DNA of 64,000 nt from Marthasterias glacialis (lineage: Eukaryota > Echinodermata > Asteroidea > Forcipulatida > Asteriidae): contig OU452233.1 in the NCBI GenBank assembly GCA_911728455.2, forward strand, positions 16,491,587 through 16,555,586, in the 5' to 3' direction. Numbering within the stretch: the first letter of the stretch is position 1; each line of letters opens with the position of its first letter. Positions 35,800 to 49,600 of the stretch are shown piece by piece. The notes under the pieces are model-generated. The model saw only the letters and a list, made by a program, of their open reading frames with translations, did not search any database and was not told the origin of the DNA. The position numbers were made by a program, and so were the translations under genes.

Positions 35800-36974
35800 G
35801 TCATGAATGGCGCCGAATTATCAAATCTGGTGGAGATTGTTACGGGAGACGAAGCAAATAATACAAATACAATACATTGAAAGGGGCACAAGGTGAGGTG
35901 GCGCATACTGCTGCCATAGAGTGACAGATCGTTTTTGTATATTTTGTGTGTTTTTAACTGTGTTGTTGTTTGATGTTTTTAACCTTGTTTTATAACAGGG
36001 TCATAACGTAAAACAGCCTCTGAGCTGATATAGGCCTATGTACATTGTATTTGTATATATATTTTAATAAATACAAATAGATAAATAAACAAATGATTTT
36101 TTAATGGTATGGCACTACAACTTGACACCTGGTTTACTTCAGCATTACGTCATTAATCATTTCTCATCTAGGGATTAGGGTTAAAGTACGTGTCAAAGCA
36201 AAATAATAACGTTTGCAACTTGTTATATCACTAGAGGGCGCTGCTGGGGTATTGTTGTTGCTGTTTATTTTTTATTTCATTTTACCCCCCCCCCCAAAAA
36301 AAAAAACCGTTAGGGTTGTCTGTTCCTGAGGATGTGATGTTTGTGTTATATCTCATTCATAACTGAGATAGTACTGTCTATATATGTGCGCAATATAATG
36401 GATATAATTATAAGAAATTGTTCATTTAGTATCCTGTTTTTTATGTGATGCTCCGGTTGCATTAAAAATCAGCACAGGCAAAAATCTAGGGGTGCATAAT
36501 GTCAGAGCCCATCTCTTTAGATGGGAGAGTAGCCCCCCCCCCCCCCCCCCCTCACGCACACACAAATATTAAGCGCCCCCAGGTGTGCCCCGTAAAATAA
36601 ATGGAGGTACATGTAATTCAATTTGAAAAAAAATGGTACCTTGGCCCCCACTGAAAAGTAATTTCTCCCACCATGTGCCCCCAGAGAAAAAATCCTGTCT
36701 ATGCTAGCGGAGCGTATACTATTATTCTTTGAACCGCCCTTGAATTTCCGTTACAACGATGTGCGTATTGTAATACGTAACGAACACTCCTTTGAGTCGG
36801 TCTAGGCCTACTGCACAAAAACTGCGTTGATTTTGCAGTCACGTGATCGAGACCTACAGGTTAGATTTAAGATGAGATGAAATAAAGGTATTTTTTTTGT
36901 GAAAGTTTGTCTTGGTAATTTGTACGATCTTTAAAAGGTACGTTGATGGCTCGTTGTTTAAAAAAAAGTAATGC
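35800..36974. other. Intergenic, repeats only
   Basis: Contains a probable LINE or SINE tail ending in ACAAATAG repeats (36040-36090), poly-C runs (36285 and 36530-36552) and a C-rich MITE-like segment (about 36475-36715). No gene seen. Confidence 0.45.
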
Positions 36975-37330
36975 ACATACTCGGCTTCAGCCCCAGCTCA
37001 ATATCGGTAAAGAAAAACATAAAATGTTCTCAGATTTACATATATCTTATATGGTATAAATATAATGACGGTAGAAAAGTTTTCTTCAAATATTTCTGCC
37101 TGAAGTTTTATCGTTTTTGAATAATAAATGAACTAGCCTAAGATCCAAACATTATTTTTTTCTCATGAGACCAAAACTCTGCCAAAGAATGCGTATACAA
37201 AAATGGTAAATTCATTGTTACCATTTTCTCGCAAATGAAACAACGAAATGAGCTGAATTTTTCACATCTTGATTTGTGCAAAGAAATCCATTATTCTCGG
37301 AAATATGGGCATGCTTATAACTACGTAAAC
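36975..37330 (+). mobile_element. MITE of the TTAAAGCCC family, copy 2
   Basis: The left end GCTTCAGCCCCAGCTCAATA aligns with the start of the copy at 20967 read on its minus strand. The interior shares CTCATGAGACCAAAACTC and CGCAAATGAAACAACGAAAT. Confidence 0.55.
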
Positions 37331-37924
37331 AATGACAATTTACCTGGTAGTCTGCTGCCATCTATCGGTCCAAAGTCTCCCATTTTAAACACATTTTCGT
37401 CAAAATGGCTGCCATGTTTGACCAAAGACATTATAATAAAGCGCAGCCTCCTGAACATATTTTTCGTTTGAACTTCCGGTTAGTACAGGAAGCAAGGTCA
37501 AACCAGGTCACCAATTTACATCAAAATATTGCAGGCATCAAACCTTACAAAATGACGCAAATATTTAATTTATATTATACCGGTTCATATCTGAGGAATC
37601 ATAACGAGCAGTGGTTCACTACGCTTGTTTAGATCCCAGTGACAAAGACATTATTTCTAGTATTAATTTCTATATGGGCCGGGCTAGTTCTGTCTACAAA
37701 CCTCGTTTTGGGTAGATTTTGGTGGATTGAACCATATTGGCAGCACTATAGGTTGGAGAAACTACAACCCAATTAAATCCGAGGGAATGTACAGATATAC
37801 TGGGTAAAAATGTCACCGTTAGTTCTATCACGTGATCTATCAAAACATATTCTTAAGTCGTTAAAAACAAATGCCGTGTAAATCTTAAATCATAGATTAA
37901 AGATTATTAACCTCAGTGGCGCTC

Positions 37925-38405
37925 ACTTAACTCTCACTGTAAAGTAAATGTACCCTTCATACTGACTAAAAGATGAAAATTTTACTTCATAATCTTAAAG
38001 TCTGTATCACTGATGGGCAAACTTTATTTTGGAGGTGGCTAATTCGGCTTACTAATTATTAGTACCCAACTAGTCGCAGACGCCACTTACTGTAGCATGA
38101 TTTGTCGCGGTACAATCATGTACACAAGAATTTAGTATTTACTATGACTGAACTCAACGATTGTACTCTTCATGATGTATGAAAGATGAATTGCTATTCA
38201 ACATTCTTTTAAAGACCATACTACTGGGCACACCTTATTTTGGAGGTGGCTAATTTAGTACCTTAGTAGCTGCTCGAAGAGACACTATTTAGCACGATAA
38301 AGCGGTATACATTACACAAAAAGTGTTGTATGGCTCCACTCACCGTAAAGTAATAAATGTACCCTTCACATTAAATAAAAGATGAATTTTTATTCCGTAA
38401 TCTTA
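37925..38405. repeat. About 210-bp tandem repeat, 2.3 copies
   Basis: GTACCCTTCATACTGA...AAAGATGAAAATTTTA and TTTATTTTGGAGGTGGCTAATT recur: TATTTTGGAGGTGGCTAATT occurs near 38026 and 38236, and the AAAGATGAA block occurs near 37970, 38184 and 38380. Diverged copies. Confidence 0.7.
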
Positions 38406-38472
38406 AAAAAATAAAAATTAAAACGCGAATTTTTTTCAGTCGCGGTCGTCACGTCATCTTCGTGTACTTGTC

Positions 38473-38575
38473 CACAACAACCACAACCACAACCACAACC
38501 ACAACCAAAACAACAACCACAACCACAACCACAACAACAACAACAACAACAACAATAACAACAACAACAGCAAAC
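38473..38575. repeat. (AACCAC)n to (AAC)n microsatellite
   Basis: Alternating CCACAA and CAACAA triplets, about 100 bp. Confidence 0.95.
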
Positions 38576-38914
38576 ACTTTTGAATTCATCGTCAACGTTT
38601 CCACGAAGAGCCACATATTATATAATGGCGTGATTTTCAGTTTTCAGTTTAACACCCTTCATAAGATTCTGTAAAAGTTATTCCCGTCCATTGACTAAAT
38701 CATTTCTTTTAAAATATTGTCAAATATTTACATAGTAATTAGTCAAAGATACGTGTCTATTCGTGAAACCACTAAAGCGAGATGACCTACATATACGCCC
38801 ATCTGAATAACGTGCTGTTACATAGAAAGGGACGCGGATGGCACGTGATCAAGTACGAACAATATGGCTCTTCGTGAAACCGCAGTTTCATTAACGATTT
38901 GCCCTACATCTTGA

Positions 38915-39074
38915 CCCCAGGGGTCGATTTCACAAAACAGTAAGATTCGTCTTAAGATGAGTTGTTAGTATTACCATAGTGATTTGTATTGTGACATCAC
39001 ACTTTGCTTAGCAATTAAGATTAATTTGCACATGCATAAGATCAGTCTTATCTCTTTGTGAAATCGACCTCTGA
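38915..39074. mobile_element. MITE with GGGGTCGATTTCACAAA ends
   Basis: CCCCAGGGGTCGATTTCACA at the left and TTTGTGAAATCGACCTC at the right. Same family as 6154-6307. Confidence 0.8.
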
Positions 39075-39360
39075 TGCATCTTTGAGGGTTTGTGGCTCTT
39101 AGTGAAAATGCAAAATGTAACTATTGAGATAACACGCCCCTTTCTGTTTTAATCAATAATGCTTATTAATCATTATAAACGTTTTACGCGTCCGCACACT
39201 GTGGTTCAATGAATTTATGACTAGGCACTTCGGCCTGGTATCTCTGGTGTGGTTAGTAGCTGCAACTGGCTCCCACAAGTTGGTGTGATGTTTTCCGTAT
39301 GTTACATATACAAATACAAATACAGACGACTAATAAATTGACTGAAACAGCAAGAGAGAG

Positions 39361-39396
39361 AGAGAGAAAGGGGGGGGGGGGGAGGGGGAGGGGGAG
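39361..39396. repeat. Polypurine tract (AG)n(G)n
   Basis: GA repeats pass into an uninterrupted G run with a few A residues; only purines on the plus strand. Confidence 0.9.
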
Positions 39397-39486
39397 AACC
39401 ACAAAAAAATGATCCGTTTCCACACCTTTAGCCTTTTTTTTTTATCTAGCGGAGTAATCAAAAGAGTAATCCATCGAGCTTCAACT

Positions 39487-39632
39487 GAAGACTTTGGAAG
39501 TCTATGGTGGAAGCAGACATGAGGTAAACTTTAATTCCTTGCGTATAGTTCTGAGCATGCGCACATTTCCGAGAACGATGAATTTACCTGGTAAGTCTGC
39601 TGCCACCAGGTGTCCCCAAAAGTCTCACATTA
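39487..39632. repeat. Inverted repeat with GGTGGCAGCAGACTTACCAG arms
   Basis: Left arm GACTTTGGAAGTCTATGGTG then GAAGCAGACATGAGGTAAA; right arm, in reverse complement, GAGACTTTTGGGGACACC then TGGTGGCAGCAGACTTACCAG. One arm alone recurs at 37338-37383. Confidence 0.6.
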
Positions 39633-40664
39633 CCCACACATCTAGGACCCTTTATAGCTTCGGTTCCTGCTCTGCCTTAGGCCGTGTCCAATTTGGCGGC
39701 TACGGCTACGGCTACAGCTAGGGCTGTTGCTAACGGTGTTTTTGTCGCGGCCTTGGATGATTTTGAAATTCGGATTGGGAGATTAACGGTTTTGAACCAT
39801 CTCGTAAGATTGAAAATACAAACGTTTACAGATCCCAGGCCATTCATTGTACTTGTTTCTTTATCATAGCGTGCCACAAAGCACCAGGGTACGGCTCTTG
39901 GGATTAGTTGTGCGCTCGATCGATGCTCCGCAGTCAAGGTTCCATACTCCACAGCGTCGACTGCGTGGGTGCTGTAAGATCACTGATTGCAAGTTTCGTA
40001 TCCATAATAATAAACGGGGCGTAAAAGTGTAAAATACTTGTTCAATCTAAAAAACAAAAACCAAAATCCACAAAGAATATATTCTGAGAAAAGGCATGTT
40101 TCTTTTTGACCCAAAATACTTCATTTGGAGAACACTTTGACCAATAAACTCGTTTGACCATGAGCTCGAAAGCAACTTATGAAATCTATACAGTTTGCAC
40201 CAACGACCTTAATGTTCTGAGCCGAAGACAGGAAGCTCGGAAACCAGCTTAAAATATAATAAACTTGCACAATAAACAATTTAATGGCAGGTACCCGTAA
40301 ATTAGTTTATTGCTCTTTTACATTGTACACAAATTAAACACTCAAAATCAACTCGTGGTTTATCTGTCAGCAGCTAAAAGGCATTCTATTATTGTACTAT
40401 TAATAGATAACAAATTAAATTGTAAATAATAGAATACAGATAAGGTTCAGAAAAAAACCTACGATTTATTACCAACTTTAAATAAAGCAATGCGGGATAT
40501 ATGGTGACGAAATTGAACAATGCCGATTAAAAAAGAGTGGATGAGACCTTAAACCAAACAACAAAATAAATAAATTAACTAATAGGAATTGCACTGTGTG
40601 TCTCAATTAAACTATTCGTGGTTATAAGATGAAGTGAACTTGTGAATGGTAAACTTAGTTATAA

Positions 40665-41640
40665 AAAAAACTGCAGCAGCAGAATCAACAACAGCAGCAG
40701 CAACATCAAAAACAGAAGCAGCAATAGCAACATCAAAAGCTGTAGCAGTAACTGCAGCAATAGCAGCAGCAAAAACAGCAAAATCAGACGAAGTAGCAGC
40801 AAAAGCACGGCAGTATAGCAACAGCAGCAGCGGCAACATCAACAGCACGGCAACAACATAAAAACCCAGCACCAACAGCAAATATAACAACTAATCAGCA
40901 GCTGCAACAACAGTACCACCAGCAGCATCCATTGAAATGCCCAATCATTCTTCATAATGCTTTTTGAAAACCCTGAACACTTCACAGCCAGTAAAGTAAG
41001 TTATCATGGTCCATTCAAATCACACAGGCGAAAAAAAGAGGAAAACAGTTTGACATCCTGTTTAAAATTAATAGTTTTGATTGCTATTTGACACATGAGA
41101 CAAGTCTGGTGACAGCACGGCAAAAAGTCTAATTCCCCAAGTAGGTGTCACCACCGTGAACACTCAAAGTCTTAATGTTAATTAAGAATTTATTAGGTTC
41201 AGCAAGTTGCATATACGCCATTTTGGTAGGGCAGTGAGCAGCTATTGTGTGTTCTCACACGTCGCTATAGTTACCGTAAATTGTTCTGTTAAATAGCTCC
41301 CAGCCCAAACGTTTTCCGCAGCTTGCACTTGATGATCAAATCCAAGGTTATGGTACATTTTTTTTACCACTTCTTAAGCATTAAATTGCCTGACATTCAC
41401 GCATTGTATCTGAACATGACAAATCCTTCAGTTGAAAAAACACCTATATCGACTGTAGAGGATATTGAGATGTCGAGAATTACCAGACACTGTTTGTTTA
41501 GGTGGTGTCTGCACCATGATACATGCTTTATACAAGGAAGTTTTACATTTTAATTTAGAACAAAAAATATTTTCTAGAGTCTTGTAATTTCTGAGAGAAC
41601 CAGTATCAAGTTTTTTTTTATTTGCTTTAAATTAATATTT
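40665..41640. repeat. Diverged duplicate of 46463-47430
   Basis: Both segments start with CAA/CAG triplet-rich DNA, then share GCTATTTGACAC(A/G)(T/G)GAGACA and AGTGACAGCAC-type words. They then share, in order, GCCATTTTGGTA / TCCATTTTATGG, CACACGTC(G)CTATAGT, a TTTTCTAGAGTC block, and a T-run. The pair looks like an old roughly 1-kb duplication or two copies of one element. No coding content is evident. Confidence 0.55.
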
Positions 41641-43614
41641 TCATTTGATAACTGCTGTTTTTCACCATAAAGACATGCCATGCCGGGTGCCCTTAGTTTG
41701 TTTTGCATTTGTAATAATAAAAAAAAATTACGGGAACGTATCTTTATTTATTTATTTTTTTTTGAAAGAGAAGGTACCCTACACGATTTTAAGCGCTTTG
41801 ACAAATCTTTGATTCATTCTGCACTATATAAATGCTGTTATTATTAATATAATTATTATTATTAAACCACTGAGTAATTAATAACAAAGCCTCCACTTTG
41901 TCTTTTATAAGTAGTATACTTCGTAAAGCATCTTATTTTCTCTTCCATATTAATTATTAAGCCTCGAAACATTGATTGACCGAGGCCTCGATAGCGCAAA
42001 CAGAGCGTTCATTATAATTTGCACTTGTTGTCATGACACCATAACAACAGATATTACCCACTAATTATCAAAACATAAGGTTTTAATCAAATTACACGAA
42101 GAGAGCACGCGTGGGGAATTCTCTTCAACGAGGCAATCTCAGCTGGTTGCGTTGAAGTGTACTCGTGAACGCGTTTTCTACAACCTTACAATCTATTCGA
42201 GTTTAAGAGGAACCCGACGACTATTTCTGTGGCAAAACACTATCATGTACCCGTACCTAGTTTATGTACAACGCGTTGCCGGTCAAAGGTGATCTTTCGT
42301 GGCACGAATTTGTTTGTCGCGCGTTGACGAGCGGGTGTCTTTGATACCCTTTCTCTCTTTAAATTGGCCCCTTTTCTCTTATTGCCTTCACCCTGAGTGG
42401 CCCTTTGCCTTGTGCTGGGCGATGTTTTATTAAAAAAGTGTTCCTAGTGAGCTTATGAGGTTAAGGGTCAAAAGCCTATTATCACGGATACACACTTTCA
42501 CATCAAAAGAAGAATAAGAAAAAACATCAAATTGCGTTATAACTTCGATATATACATATAGGCCCTATTTGAGATTCCTGATGCGGTTACACCATTTAAA
42601 TATGATAAAAATAAATAAAAAAATCCGTAGCATGTATTTAACAAAGATTCTACTCAACATATCAAGAGCACGAACAAAAAATATATTAAAATATGATACA
42701 CCAGTTCCACTCCATAATTTATTTGTAACTTATAGAAAAACGACCGGAATTACATTACGCTTCAATGTCCGACCCCAATTTCACAACTTAATAGTTTGAC
42801 AAAATCGTAACGAATTTACCTCTTGATTGTATTACCTCGATTTGCTTATATAGGCTAATGAACAATGCAAACGACGTCGCTGCTTGTTTCTAACAAGAAT
42901 AACATTGAAGTTCCAAGTAGCAGTAACCTTTTCTTTGGGCCAATTTTATAAAGCTGTAACTAAAGCACGAACATTTGCTAACCATGAACAATTATTGCTC
43001 CGAAGAAATGTTTTACCGGCAAAACTGCCATGTAATGTACATTGCTCTTGACTGGTTCCCTCTAAATTTTCGCTTAGCAAATAGAATTGTTAATAAATAT
43101 TTCTGCTTAACAGCTGTTTCAGTTAGGGCCATGTAGTTCTTGAAACTGTGAGCATGCGTATAAAATTATTATAAATACATAAATAACATTTTCTGTCACA
43201 TAGCGGCTACAGAAAAGGGCGATTATTTCGGCCCCCAGCCTGTAAAAAATTAAATAAATAAATAACTATATAAATTTATATAAAAAAAACCAAAAAAAAA
43301 AAACCCAACAACAACAGTTTTTTGAGTTTCGGGTCCTGATGAAAGTCAATAATAAAAACTTTTTAAAGTTTATAATTTGTTTCGAGCAACAAGTCTTAGG
43401 TTCTTTTATAAATGTTTCTCATTTCCCCCCAATTCGGGCAATCTGTAATCGATGCTTGCCCAACTCACAGTTGGTTACCTTCTCGATATCATGATACAAA
43501 TTTCGATGCATATAGAGGGCCTAAAAAAAATTAAAATAATAAAATAAAACATAAAAAAAGATGTCTGAATGATTTTCCGGGAAAGCGATCTTTCGACTGA
43601 TTTACTTTCGACTT

Positions 43615-46490
43615 TCAATCTAAAAACGTTGGAGAACAAGTTCTGTAGAAGGTCCACTTGGTTTGCGTTTTAGTTTTGGAATATAATTCAATGAACTTAA
43701 CATCATTGGATGAAGAGGACGGGTCTTTGTAAGTTATACTGGGTTGACTCTGCCCTTCGACTCCCAGAGTTATCTCACCATTGCTGTAGGTCATTCGGAA
43801 CACAATCGATGCATCGAACTCGTGATTAAATACTGTACCTTCACTTTCGACGGTGGACTCGTCGGACCCTCTTCTCACCTCTGGAAGAAATAAAGCGAAA
43901 CTTTCCTGAGAATTATTTGAAACTGTTTATTGTGTTATTTAAAACAGGCAACCCTCTCAGTACAAAAACATTTCGCTTTGCCAATTGAAGCTGAGACCAT
44001 CCTATTGGTATGTTATTACGTCATAATTTACGAACAGAATGGACCATGTTACATGTGTTTACAAATTAAAAAGAGCCACAGCATTTATTGGTGAGTAAAT
44101 GACGTCTATACAGAAAAACGTTTTGTTTAATTTTGGCAATATTTGTTCTTCAGAGGAGTACAATTTTAATTGCCACCTTTATTTTCTATAAACACATAGA
44201 ATAAACAATAGACCGATTGCGCGACAATGTTTACATGTGGTCACGTGACCCCTATTGGGTATGACGTCATACAGCTGATGAAAAAATACGTGTAAAAGCA
44301 TAGGCCGTGACACGGAGTGAGTACGAAAACAGTCGATTTTACTTTCGTTAAGCGATGAATTAGTTAATCAGCCCCTTTATTTAAATTAGTATGTTGTGGC
44401 AATACTTTAAATCACATCTCTGTTTCATAATTTAACAGAATTCTACTAAAAAGATTTTTTTTAACCATGCACTACCGGCGTCGGACGACTTTTATGTAGC
44501 CACCCATGTGTTATTTTGTTTGTAATGTTGTAATGTAAAAAAAGGATAAACAACGTTGGAAAGTGAGCATTAATACCTAGCCTTGCAGAATTTCAAATAG
44601 GCAAAGGAATCACACAGTTTTGGAAAGCAATTTCTTTGGAAGATTTCAGCTTCAAAACTTTGAAATTTTTGTGTTGAAAAGTGTGTGGTGATCGCGGTCG
44701 TCTGGCGTAACGTTCCGTCGCGCGCTGTACACATCGTGCACATTTATACGGTACTTTTACAATTTTCAAGACTTGCTGGAACTGTCCTTACTGGCTTTAT
44801 TCAGCCATTTGAAGGTCTCTGGTACAAACTCTGGAGTATGTTCCACAGATTTCAAGCAAGAAAAGCCTCGATCGAATAAACTAAATCCATTAATCATCGT
44901 GTACCGTTCCACCCTTTCCTATGTAGGATGTCGTGTGTATTTACATTTTATACCCAAAAGTGGTCACGTGACGCGGGTCGCGCAATCGGTCTATTAGGTA
45001 GCCTGTTCAATTTTTGTTTTGTCATGGACTTAAAACGGACGCGTCTTGTTCGACTGACACCAACTACATGAGCTTTTATTACTTCCCAAGGGATATATTT
45101 GTCTCCCTCGGGCAATGATTTAATTGCCTCAATAGACCGATTGCGCAACCCACGTCACGTGACCTATTGTGGGTATTAATGTAAACAAACACGCCGTCCT
45201 CGACAGGAAAGTGCAGTATGGTCCATGATGATTGTTGCATTTGTTTATTCGATTGAGGCTTTTCTTTCTCGAAATCTGGAAAAAAAATATTCCAGAGTTT
45301 GTACTACAGACCTTCGAATGGCTGAATAAAGCCAGTAAAGACAGTTCGGGAAATTTTGGAAATTCTACAATGAACGTATAAATGTGCACGATGTGGTAGC
45401 ACTAGTTACATGACGGAACGTTTGGGCCAGACGACCGCGATCACACAATTTTCAACACAAGAATTTCACAGTTGTTAAGCTCAAATCATCAAAAGAAATG
45501 GCTTTCCAAAACTGTGTGGTTCCTTTGTCTACATGAAACTTTGCAAGGCAAGGTATAACTGCTCACTTTTCAAACGTTCTTTACTCACCCCCCTTTTTTT
45601 TTAAAGTAACTTATATTTCAAACAAAATAACACGCGGGTTACTACACCGTCATCCGACGGCGGTAGTACATAACTCAAATAAAACTTTTTTGTAGTAGAC
45701 TACCAGTAGTTTATAAAACAGTAATGATTGAAATCAATGTCACAACATACAACTCTAATAAAAGAGCTTCGTAACTGTGTCATTATTACCAAAAAGCGAC
45801 TTTTGGTGTGACTTTGTCGGTCACAATATGTATTTGCACGTAGTTTGTAATCAGCTGAAATGACGTAGTACCCACTACAGTTCACGCGATGACATGTAAA
45901 TATTGGTCGCGCAGTCGGTCTATTGATAACCATTCACCCGCTGTAGGGCCTATTCTTTGTAAACCGCCATTAGCCAACTTTATGGGAACTTACGAATTTC
46001 ATATAATTTGCTTTCTCCAGCGTCCATAAAACGTAACTCAATCAAATTGCTTTTGCCGTTCAGAAGAGTAAAAAGAAGAACCACGGGATACGAGGTGAAG
46101 GGTCGACTTTCGGGGATTCTGGGAGTTTCACTTGATGTTGTGTATCTTATGGCGCACGGTGTCAAAGAGGTTGTAAAGATTTCTGTCGTTGTTGACGGTA
46201 GTTCTGTTGTCGTTGACGGTAGTAACGTTGTCGTTGACGGTAGTTTTGTTGTCGTTGACGGTAGTTTTGATGTCGTTGACGGAAGTTTGGTTGTCGATGA
46301 CGGTACCAAAGTTGTTGTTGACGGCAATTTAGTGGTTACAAACGGCTGGCTTGTAGCCACAGACTTCAAGGTCACTGTCAAAAGATGATAGTGGATACTG
46401 CAGTGTGACTTAGGGACAATTCAGCATTTTAAAGATCGTTTTTAAAGTCACTATAAGCAGAAAAACAACAACAGCAGCAGCAGCAGCAGC

Positions 46491-46564
<74 letters not shown>

Positions 46565-46566
46565 CC

Positions 46567-46640
<74 letters not shown>

Positions 46641-49600
46641 CTTTTTGAATTCTTAGTTAGGAGTGCTATTTGACACGGGAGACATTTCTAGTGACAGCAC
46701 CAAAAACAAAAACAAAAACAACAACAATAACAACGACAATGACAACAACTAAAGACAACAACAACAACAACAACTACCACAACTCAACAACGACGACGAC
46801 AACAACAACACATCAGCAACAGCACAGCAGCACAAAACAAAAACTACAGCAAACAACAACAATAACAATAAAAAAAAATAAAAAAACCCTTTTTGAATCT
46901 TTATGAGTGCTATTTGACCCGGGAGACAAGTCTAGTTGACAGTATGACCAAAAAAAACCCAATCAATTCCATTAGTAAGTCTCTTCCCTCAGAGAGCATT
47001 TTAAGTCTTATATCCTTGACAAGAATTTCCTTTTTAGGTTTAATAAGTTGCCCGTCCATTTTATGGCAGCGTTTTGTACCAGCACAATACCCACCCCGGA
47101 ACACAATTCACACGTCACTATAGTAACCATCAACAGCTCTCAGCTCTACGTGTCTATACAAACTACAAATTGATGAAGAAGGCATTTAATATTAATCTTT
47201 GCATATATCACCTTTTGAGATTATTACTCACCTGACTTTCATTTATTACGTCTGCAACTTGAACAATACTCTTCAGATGAAATACAACTTAATATGTAAA
47301 AACGTGATATTGGACAGTAGGCGCCATTTGTATCAAGATTGCAGCAAACGGTGGCTTTTAACTAACAGTTTGAACAGTTTGTTTTCTAGAGTCTCGGAAA
47401 TTCTGAGATCATCGCATTGATGTATTTTTTTTTTTAACTGTAATTGCTGTATTTTTAGAAGAATAAACCTGTATTGAACCAATTGGCGTGAAGAGAAAAG
47501 AAGATGGATTAGTCCCTATCATGGTTTAAAAAAATAAAATAAAAAATAAATAAAAAGTGAAATGGTATGAGAAAATGGTAATCTGATCGGAGTAGTTCCT
47601 GCAGGTGTGCATTAGGGTTGAGGGGCCGATAACCCAACCTCTCCCGTCCGACCACTCAAGGCACGACCCAAGCTGAGCTGAGCAGTTCTGTCACCCCAAA
47701 ATCTTTCCTACCTCTTCTCACTCCCCCCGCCCACCACACATACTTTTTTTAATTGGAACCGTTATGTGTATAAATTAGTCCTTTGGTATCGCGTAACTGG
47801 CCTTAGTGGTTGATCAAGATACATTCTTAAAGTTGCATGACCCGATTTTATCCATGAAATAACGTGTTTTTTGTTTGTTTGATTTCTGTCTTTCTTTTTT
47901 TTCTTTTTCTGAACGAACAATTTTTTGAATGCTGTTTCAAAAAAAAAAAAAAAAAAAAAAAAAAACAGACAAAAACATTCGCATTATTCAAGCCACCGAC
48001 AGTGCACAAAATACATATTATAACATGCAAAATAGTTTGTACATAGATAATGGACCTGATTTAATGTCGGGATTCCTTACAATAATCCTTGTATTGGTTT
48101 TCAATTAACCAACACTTATCTTTTGATGATTTTTGTTCGTAAAAGCTTACAAAAAACATATCCTGAATTTATAGGAATAGACCTATAGCTGTTTTAAAAG
48201 TTAAATCTAAAGTTTCGGGATAAATCGGTCAAACATCGTGTCTAGCACCTTTTCAAAAAGCTGATGCCATTTTACAAATAATTCTGAATTTATTCCTTTA
48301 CAAAAAGTAATAAATAAAATACTTTAATATTAGACGCATAACCATGTATAGACCTTTGTGCTGAAGTCACGCGTGGCTGTTTCAATATCTTGAAATATGA
48401 GAACGTCAGTGGCGTAACCAGACGGAGGCAGAACCCCGCTCAGAACCCTTCCCCCTCTTGTCCCCCAAAATGAGATCGAAATGCACAAAAAAAGGGTTTG
48501 ATATATGGGTCATTCCATGAAGATGGGATCTATTTTGTGACATTTTTCAATATTATCATTTTTGTTTGAAAAAATGTTGATTCTAATTTATTTTTTATCA
48601 ATCATCACCTTTTATTTGGGTTTTGAAAGTGTTTCAGGGAGTTTCAAATCCTTTCCACACCATCTTACCTGATATTTTTGATAATATTCTTAAAAATTCA
48701 AGATAACGATGTAACAGGGACACCATGCTTGTAACACATTTTTCAATATTATGTAAGTAATAAACATATTTACAAGGTTCAACAGAAACTTGATGCCGAA
48801 TCCATAAGAAAAATAACTGCCTTCATGGGTATTAAAGTACACATGGCTGAGAAAATTAAGGATATATGTCACAATGTAACGGGGACACCAAATGTCACAC
48901 CTATGGTGTCCCTGTTACATCAGTGCAGGCACTGTATCACGTTTATTTTACACAACAGTAATCAAGTAAATCCTTTTTGGGACTCACGTTTGTTGTTTGT
49001 ATGCTATGTAAAGCAAGATTGACGAAGTACCGTAGACTAGTGGTGAAAAAGCATCATAGGTGGTAACGATGTAACGGTGTCCCTATGGTTCCACCTTCAT
49101 AGAATGACCCATATACATATTAAAAAAAAAGCCTCCCCCAAAACATTTATGATCTTTTCCCGCTTGCGCCCCCCCAATATAAATGTCAAGCCACTGGACA
49201 TTATCACCAGCCGATTCGCTTAACCACCGATTTGTTCAAGCGTTACCATTCGCTTATACACTCTAAAAAACGAAAGTGTTAAATCAACACTTAAAGGGCT
49301 CGGTCAGTGACAACACCGCCATGAAGTTAGATTAAACTAATACAAGTATCAAACTAGCGTTTAGGAAGCTGAGATTTAACTCTTGATAGTGTAAATTCAA
49401 CTCTTAAATTGAGTCACATTTAACTCTTTCAAATTTTTTCACTGACCATACTCTTTAGTGTTGATTTAAAAGTTGGTCCGCGTAAATACTTCATATTTTT
49501 GTCCTCGGCCAAAGTTTTTTAAATTTTCCCAAAGGCCTGTTGCCATGGGAACTGGCTATTTCGTGTTTTGGGCATTTTTGGCCAATTTGGGGGTCTCTAA

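Larger units (their letters stand above)
31125..35800. repeat. Tandem unit C (DUF3431 gene array)
   Basis: About 4.7 kb. It contains copy-specific additions: a 188-bp inverted-repeat element (31884-32071) and a 51-54 bp tandem repeat (32327-32463). Similarity to unit B falls off after about 35780. Confidence 0.8.
39075..43614. other. Intergenic, repeats only
   Basis: No supportable gene. Includes a segment with a GGCGGCTACGGCTACGGCTA end (39690) related to 59740-59850, a GCA/AAC triplet-rich block (40665-40925), a 1-kb segment similar to 46463-47430 (see separate entry), a SINE-like tail (41790-41875: TGCACTATATAAATG plus ATT repeats) and a decayed inverted-repeat element (42945-43145). Confidence 0.45.

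Noticed and set aside
40612-40890. Ala/Val-rich and Thr/Ala-rich frames on both strands
   Set aside because: Low-complexity GCA/AAC triplet DNA; translations in every frame are simple.
42110-42124. kappa-B-like site GGGGAATTCTC
   Set aside because: Does not fit the full consensus and no gene start lies nearby.
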